Source of the DNA: Rhizobiaceae bacterium
Lineage (GTDB): Bacteria; Pseudomonadota; Alphaproteobacteria; Rhizobiales; Rhizobiaceae
Assembly: GCA_017644005.1 (NCBI GenBank)
Contig: JAEPMJ010000004.1
Span: 524,180 to 588,179 of the forward strand
Direction: 5' to 3'
DNA: 64,000 nt
Position 1 is the stretch's first letter. Each line of letters opens with the position of its first letter. Shown here one piece after another: positions 63,860-64,000 of the stretch. Both the position numbers and the translations under genes were made by a program. A model generated the notes under the pieces. That model was not told the origin of the DNA. It saw only the letters and a list, made by a program, of their open reading frames with translations, and made no database searches.

Positions 63860-64000
63860 ATGGCCAAGGGTAAATTCGAGCGTAATAAGCCGCATGTGAA
63901 CATTGGCACGATTGGTCACGTTGACCACGGCAAGACGTCTTTGACGGCAGCGATCACGAAGTATTTCGGGGATTTCCGCGCCTATGACCAGATTGACGCG
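63860..64000 (+). CDS. tuf: Elongation factor Tu (partial, 3' end cut by window)
   Basis: The first 47 residues, starting [20 protein letters not shown] and including the GTP-binding P-loop GHVDHGKT, identify EF-Tu, which delivers aminoacyl-tRNA to the ribosome. The AGGAAC and AGGG sequences lie before the ATG. The rest of the gene is beyond the window. Alphaproteobacteria usually have two tuf copies; this one is at the tRNA-Tyr/Gly locus, normally followed by tRNA-Trp, secE and nusG. Confidence 0.97.
   Translation, partial: MAKGKFERNKPHVNIGTIGHVDHGKTSLTAAITKYFGDFRAYDQIDA

Overview
The window reads as ordinary chromosomal DNA of a Hyphomicrobiales (Rhizobiales) alphaproteobacterium, most likely from the Mesorhizobium/Phyllobacteriaceae side. 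The grounds are high G+C, the rlmB - tRNA-Tyr - tRNA-Gly - tuf order at the right edge, a malic enzyme fused to a phosphotransacetylase domain, class II DAHP synthase, class I fumarase, DUF2865, an Irr-type iron box in front of a suf operon, and a very large membrane-anchored coiled-coil protein of the polar-growth (GPR/RgsE) type. The genus is an inference. I see no prophage, IS element, CRISPR array or genomic island, and base composition looks even throughout.

Layout. 1-8 kb: two transporters (the first cut by the window edge and preceded by a SoxR/MerR-type promoter), moaA, a DUF971 protein, a decayed flavin-binding pseudogene, a lipoprotein polysaccharide deacetylase, a MarR regulator divergent from an alpha/beta hydrolase with two operators between them, and a fumarase-rhodanese pair. 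8-18 kb: a BASS-type transporter, an L,D-transpeptidase, tRNA-Val(CAC), gph, rpiA, a DUF2059 protein, gor, a hydrolase behind a LiuR-like operator, a GGCT-like protein and aroG. 18-31 kb: a MASE1-PAS-GGDEF diguanylate cyclase, a GFA protein, a Tag-type DNA glycosylase, nadE, MFS transporter-gltX (overlapping), DUF2865, and SDR-malic enzyme. 31-37 kb: an LpxH-like phosphoesterase, a dipeptide epimerase and an mlaE-mlaF-mlaD-lipoprotein lipid transport operon. 37-47 kb: a small unknown protein, the 1362-residue coiled-coil protein, an Hpt protein, a ferredoxin, a DUF922 protein, folP-folB-folK, tyrS and a PaiB-type protein. 47-55 kb: a hydrolase divergent from the suf operon (NifS-type desulfurase, sufB, a 52-residue membrane protein, sufC, sufD, sufS, sufT, sufA). 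55-64 kb: two DEAD-box helicases, nadK, tRNA-Thr(TGT), a lipoprotein, an M20 amidohydrolase, rlmB with a coupled small membrane protein, tRNA-Tyr(GTA), tRNA-Gly(TCC) and the start of tuf.

Most genes are housekeeping: cofactor synthesis (Moco, folate, NAD), Fe-S assembly, translation, envelope lipid transport and cell-wall modification. The less ordinary content is regulatory and architectural: two promoters with 19-bp spacers and centred dyads (MerR-family layout), a MarR gene that is probably leaderless, an iron box over the suf start site, the polar-growth-type coiled-coil protein with a 29-residue repeat block, the conserved-looking small membrane gene inside suf, an SDR without the usual Tyr/Lys pair, and an 83-bp convergent overlap of gltX with DUF2865.
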